A DNA stretch of 64,000 nucleotides from Tetragonia tetragonoides (taxonomy: Eukaryota > Streptophyta > Magnoliopsida > Caryophyllales > Aizoaceae). Below the pieces are notes generated by a model, which saw nothing but the letters and a program-made list of their open reading frames with translations, did no database searches and was not told the DNA's origin. How positions within the stretch are numbered: position 1 is the first letter of the stretch; every line of letters starts with the position of its first letter. The position numbers and the translations under genes were made by a program. Positions 60,801 to 64,000 of this stretch are shown piece after piece. The stretch lies in assembly GCA_038025085.1 (NCBI GenBank), contig CM076146.1:18388001-18452000 (forward strand), written 5' to 3'.

Positions 60801-61895
60801 TGTTAGAGATAGATATCAGATTTGGAAAATATATTGGATAAATATATTTTCCTTATATATTTAGGAGACTAGATATATGATATTAAATGTTTAGGATATT
60901 ATACTAGTGATCTAATGTATTTAGGAAACTAGTATATTCAGGATATTAGTAGAACTTGGAGAGCAAGTTATTGTAGTCTATAAATATGGGTCTCCCTAGT
61001 TCAATAATGAGAAGAAATATTTATGAGCCTATTATATTTTATCATGGTATCAGAGCTTGTTCATTCCTGAGACCTAAAATACAAAGCTTCCGCTATCCCG
61101 GTGGTGGACGAACTGTCCGCCACCGGACAAACCTGATCGAAACTCAAAATTAAACCTACGTGTTTTTTTTTCTTTTCTTTTGATGGATCAAGGGATCCTT
61201 GATGATTATATATGATGATGAACTTGCAAGTTTTGGAAGATAGCGGAACTACTGCCCGTTTTGCAGCAGTAGATGAAAAAAAGGTGTTCATGTGATATAC
61301 AAGAATACCTTTCATAAAGATAATGAATATGATCGACGACCATGGATGGCGCCGATGAAAGTATTGGAGGTAGCGACAAGAAGTTGACTTCTCCCTACTT
61401 GATGATATGTGAAGATTCGACGGACAAATCGAAGATTCACCGACTAATTACTTGTGAAGACTCGGCGTGCAGATCGAGTACTCACCGATCAATGAATTGT
61501 GAAGACTCGGCGTGCAGATCGAGTACTCACCGAGTAATGAATTGTGAAGACTCGACGTGCAGATCGAGTATTCATCCAAGATAAGGACACTACGTATTCT
61601 ATTGTTCCAATCGTAGCGTTCGTGATGATCATGTCACTACGATTGCGGGAGGGTGTTAGAGATAGATATCAGAGATGGAAAATATATTGAATGAATATAT
61701 TTTCCTTATATATTTAGGAGACTAGATATATGATACTCATGTTTAGATATTATACTAGTGATCTAATGTATTTAGGAAACTAGTATATTCAAGATATTAA
61801 TAGAACTTGGAGAACAACTTATTGTAGTCTATAAATATGGGTCTCCCTCGTTCAATAATGAGAAACACTATATATGAGCCTATTATATTTTATTA
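60801..61895 (+). mobile_element. TRIM: small non-autonomous LTR retrotransposon
   Basis: LTRs are 60801-61044 and 61654-61895 (244 and 242 bp), about 93 percent alike, starting TGTTAGAGATAGATATCAGA. A perfect PBS TGGTATCAGAGC follows at 61045; a PPT-like GCGGGAGGG precedes the 3' LTR. The target duplication is AAAGT at 60796-60800 and 61896-61900. The internal region is only about 610 bp. It is intact structurally and probably young. Confidence 0.95.
61342..61584 (+). CDS. Small repetitive ORF in the TRIM
   Basis: An 80-codon ORF, MDGADESIGGSDKKLTSPYL followed by three to four repeats of a 17-residue unit CEDSACRSSTHRxMN. The nucleotide unit is 51 bp, so the frame is kept across repeats. 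The first 20 residues resemble the start of a Copia gag, which suggests a relic of the parent element. Whether it is translated is unknown. Confidence 0.4.
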   Translation: MDGADESIGGSDKKLTSPYLMICEDSTDKSKIHRLITCEDSACRSSTHRSMNCEDSACRSSTHRVMNCEDSTCRSSIHPR

Positions 61896-61935
61896 AAAGT
61901 GGACTACGAAAAGTATAATCTCTACTAATATCACA

Positions 61936-62099
61936 CTCCCTCCGTCCCATGATCTAATATATTCATTTTTAATAGTACTTTTGAAAAATTATACTTTTTA
62001 TAATTTTTGTATTCATAAATTTATAGTTATTTATGGTTAAAGTTGTGCTTTAGAGACCGCGATAAAGTAATTGATATCGTAATCTTGGCACGTAGGGAG
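61936..62099. mobile_element. Stowaway-type MITE (164 bp)
   Basis: Ends CTCCCTCCGTCCCATGATC and, inverted, CTCCCTACGTGCCAAGATT. TA follows on the right and CA (mutated TA) on the left. CTCCCTCCGT is the Stowaway/Tc1-mariner MITE end. It lies about 25 bp upstream of the TATA box of the Nudix gene. Confidence 0.88.
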
Positions 62100-62231
62100 T
62101 ATTTATAATTGACCGCACACTCCTTTATATAATGAATGCCCACCACAGTTATGACTTTTTAGTTTTGCCTCTCTTAGCTTAGTGTGATCGCATCATCGAA
62201 TCTCTTCTTTTCTCTCTCCTGTTTTTCAACA
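62100..62231 (+). promoter_or_regulatory. Core promoter and 5' UTR of Nudix gene
   Basis: TATATAA at 62126-62132, about 100 bp before the ATG, with a CT-rich leader (TCTTCTTTTCTCTCTCC). Confidence 0.6.
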
Positions 62232-62297
62232 ATGGAGGGTCTTCCCTCGGGTTATCGTCCCAACGTGGGAATCTGTCTTATCAACGATGTCAATCAG
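62232..62297 (+). CDS. NUDT25: Nudix hydrolase (Ap4A hydrolase, NUDT25-like), first exon only
   Basis: The exon encodes 22 residues, MEGLPSGYRPNVGICLINDV-NQ, ending at a phase-0 GT donor at 62298. This start is characteristic of plant cytosolic diadenosine tetraphosphate hydrolases related to Arabidopsis NUDT25, which split Ap4A-type dinucleotides and can remove pyrophosphate from nucleoside polyphosphates. The Nudix box itself would be in the next exons, outside the window. The ATG lies in a good context (AACAATGG). NUDT26/27-type paralogues differ by having a transit peptide, not seen here. The symbol is by resemblance. Confidence 0.75.
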
Positions 62298-64000
62298 GTA
62301 CTTTGCTCGTTTACCCAGAATTTATTTACCGTTTTTATACATATATCTTGTATTGTAATTTGTCTTTGTCCCCTTCTAGAGGAAAATCTGTGCAATTCTA
62401 TGCTTAAAGTTTAATTTTTCTTTTATATCTTAATCAGATATTTAAATATTATTGATCTGTAGTGCAATGATTACTGAAAAGTTCAGAATTTAAATGTTGA
62501 AGAAGATTTAGTTTTTGGTTTAGACTTTGGAAAATTTACTGAATTTTGAGCTTAGCTCTTGGGTGGGTGGTGCAAAGCTGTGGAGCTATAGAACTTTTGG
62601 AGAAGAAATAGAGTTTGTTTGTTTGTTTTAGGACCTGAGAATTCTTTTTCCCTTTTTTAATTTTTATTTTTTTTTTTGGTTTTGGATTTTTAATCTTTTA
62701 TTTATTGGAAATGTTGTTCTATCACCATCTTTGGGTCCTGGGAATACAAGTCATCTTTTGTAGCATACCTTTAGCCTCCGTATAGTAATTAAGCTTGAAT
62801 ATCAATTTGCATTGGGTATTTTTATTGTGGTTGAATATCAATTTGTATAGGTTGAGTTAGAGTAGTAAAATAAAAAGAAGTATAAGTGTACATCTATGAT
62901 CTGAGAAGTTCTCTTAATAAGAAAGATCAACCAAGTAGTCAGTTATTTTTCTTTTTTTTGTCAAATTCATCAGAGTTTTTTTCATGTCGAAATTGTTAGC
63001 CTTTGGAGTAGAATTCTCAGCTCTAAATTAGAATCGAGATCCAAATTAAGAATTAGAATCTCTCAAAACATTTGTTCAGTGCATTTTTGTTTTAGGAGCT
63101 CCAAATTGTTACTATCTAGCCTTTTGGAGCGAGCAACGATTCTAATTTGGTTTTGAGAGATTAGGCTCTATGTGTTTCTTTGAGACACTAATGTCGAAAG
63201 TTGCTTATGTTTGCCCCACAAGTTGAAATCAAATTATTGTTAAGGCAGTTGAAAACAATGTAAAATTGATTGAACCGAGGTGGAGGTTGTGATTCGGTGT
63301 TAAGATTAAGGATGTGTACATCTTAACCTCTCCATATCTCGCTAGAAGCTGGATCACACTTGGTACTCTGTTACTGTTTTTCTGAATTGGGAATTTTGAG
63401 TCCGAAATCAGAATGTTTGGCTATTCTTAGCTTCTTATCATCCTAGCTTGTGAGTCACATGCTCGTCTCACTGGTGTCCTTAATTGCCAGTAGCAATGTT
63501 TGTCATAATGTAAATGTACATCTTCATTTGCTTGGACCACGCCAACTAGTCTTTCATATGGATTCTGACAATTGTACAAATTCTGACACCCTATGTCTAA
63601 CTCTTCCAATTCTGCGAATTAGGCTTTTGATAGATCAACTTACGTATCTTAATTTCGTTAATTATCTTGTTAGCTTATTCTCGTAAAATGTTTTTATATT
63701 CATAATTAGCCATGCTAAAACCGTGAGGTTTGCAAAGGAACATTTGATTATGGTAGCAGAGCGAGACAAGTCAGACAACACATGCAATAGCCACTTTGTT
63801 GAACTTAAAACACTGTATATGTTGGGATGAATGAAGTAGTGGCAAATGATAATGGCACTCGCTTAGTAATAAGAGACTTTTGTCAACATTATAAATAGCA
63901 TATTGTAAGCAATAATAAAACATAATGTCAAAAAGCAACACGTCTGCTAATGAGGTTATTGCTGTTGATAGTTGAGAAAATATTTTAAACTACTTCATAT
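62298..64000 (+). other. First intron of the Nudix gene (to window end)
   Basis: Starts GTACTTTGC. AT- and T-rich with no exon recognisable; the Nudix box is not found. An imperfect fold-back at about 63010-63170 pairs CTAAATTAGAATCG with CGATTCTAATTTGG and TCTCTCAAAAC with GTTTTGAGAGA. The intron is longer than 1.7 kb. Confidence 0.5.

Noticed and set aside
62184..62414. 76-residue ORF across the Nudix start
   Set aside because: It reads through the GT donor at 62298 into the intron; only 62232-62297 matches the Nudix family.

Overview
This window is plant nuclear DNA, almost certainly from a eudicot. It is AT-rich, made mostly of nested LTR retrotransposons, has GT-AG introns and plant-type MITEs, and carries no bacterial features. 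The only clear single-copy host gene is at the far right: the first exon of a cytosolic Nudix hydrolase (NUDT25-like) at 62232-62297. I found no rRNA, tRNA or CRISPR.

Layout. 1-1070 is the end of a long LTR (family 'LTR-A', chromovirus/Tekay type). 1071-13769 is a minus-strand Tat-lineage Ty3/gypsy element (T1): 5' LTR 12474-13769, gag, RT, two RNase H domains and integrase down to 6432. Beyond the integrase, on the opposite strand, lie two extra genes: a 'plant mobile domain' (PMD) gene with introns (1377-4200) and a DUF7745-like gene (4839-6179). 13770-18138 is a small gag-only LTR element whose gag is split by a processed retrocopy of a TPR-protein mRNA (14890-17015). 18263-22647 is a chromoviral gag-protease remnant followed by an LTR-A that contains a hAT MITE. 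22648-27164 is a second PMD plus DUF7745-like pair in the same order. 27180-31618 holds two LTR-A copies in opposite orientation, the first carrying a MULE with perfect 9-bp target duplications, followed by a chromoviral integrase tail (31872-32276). 32290-40926 is a mosaic of minus-strand Tat pieces (LTR 32725-34248, satellite array, gag, LTR 39658-40926). 40927-43355 is a third PMD gene. 43445-47328 is the 5' part of another chromovirus-like element (LTR-B) with an unusual ORF upstream of gag. 47371-49684 is a Tat 3' UTR satellite plus 3' LTR. 49706-56362 is a fourth PMD gene, interrupted by a solo LTR-A and a CACTA element. 56975-58989 is a Tat satellite array and 3' LTR. 58990-62231 is gene-flanking DNA with a TRIM and a Stowaway MITE, then the Nudix gene starts.

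Working model. PMD and DUF7745-like genes form a two-gene module carried antisense in the 3' region of Tat elements. They have their own promoters and the PMD gene keeps six introns. Every copy here is disabled by stops, frameshifts or insertions, so in this window the module is a fossil. Its repeated structure across four PMD copies and two DUF7745-like copies, and the GC-rich promoter blocks it shares with Tat LTRs, are the most interesting signal.

Limits. Family names come from motif recognition by eye. LTR ends are set from TG...CA termini, PBS, PPT and target duplications where visible. No similarity search was run.
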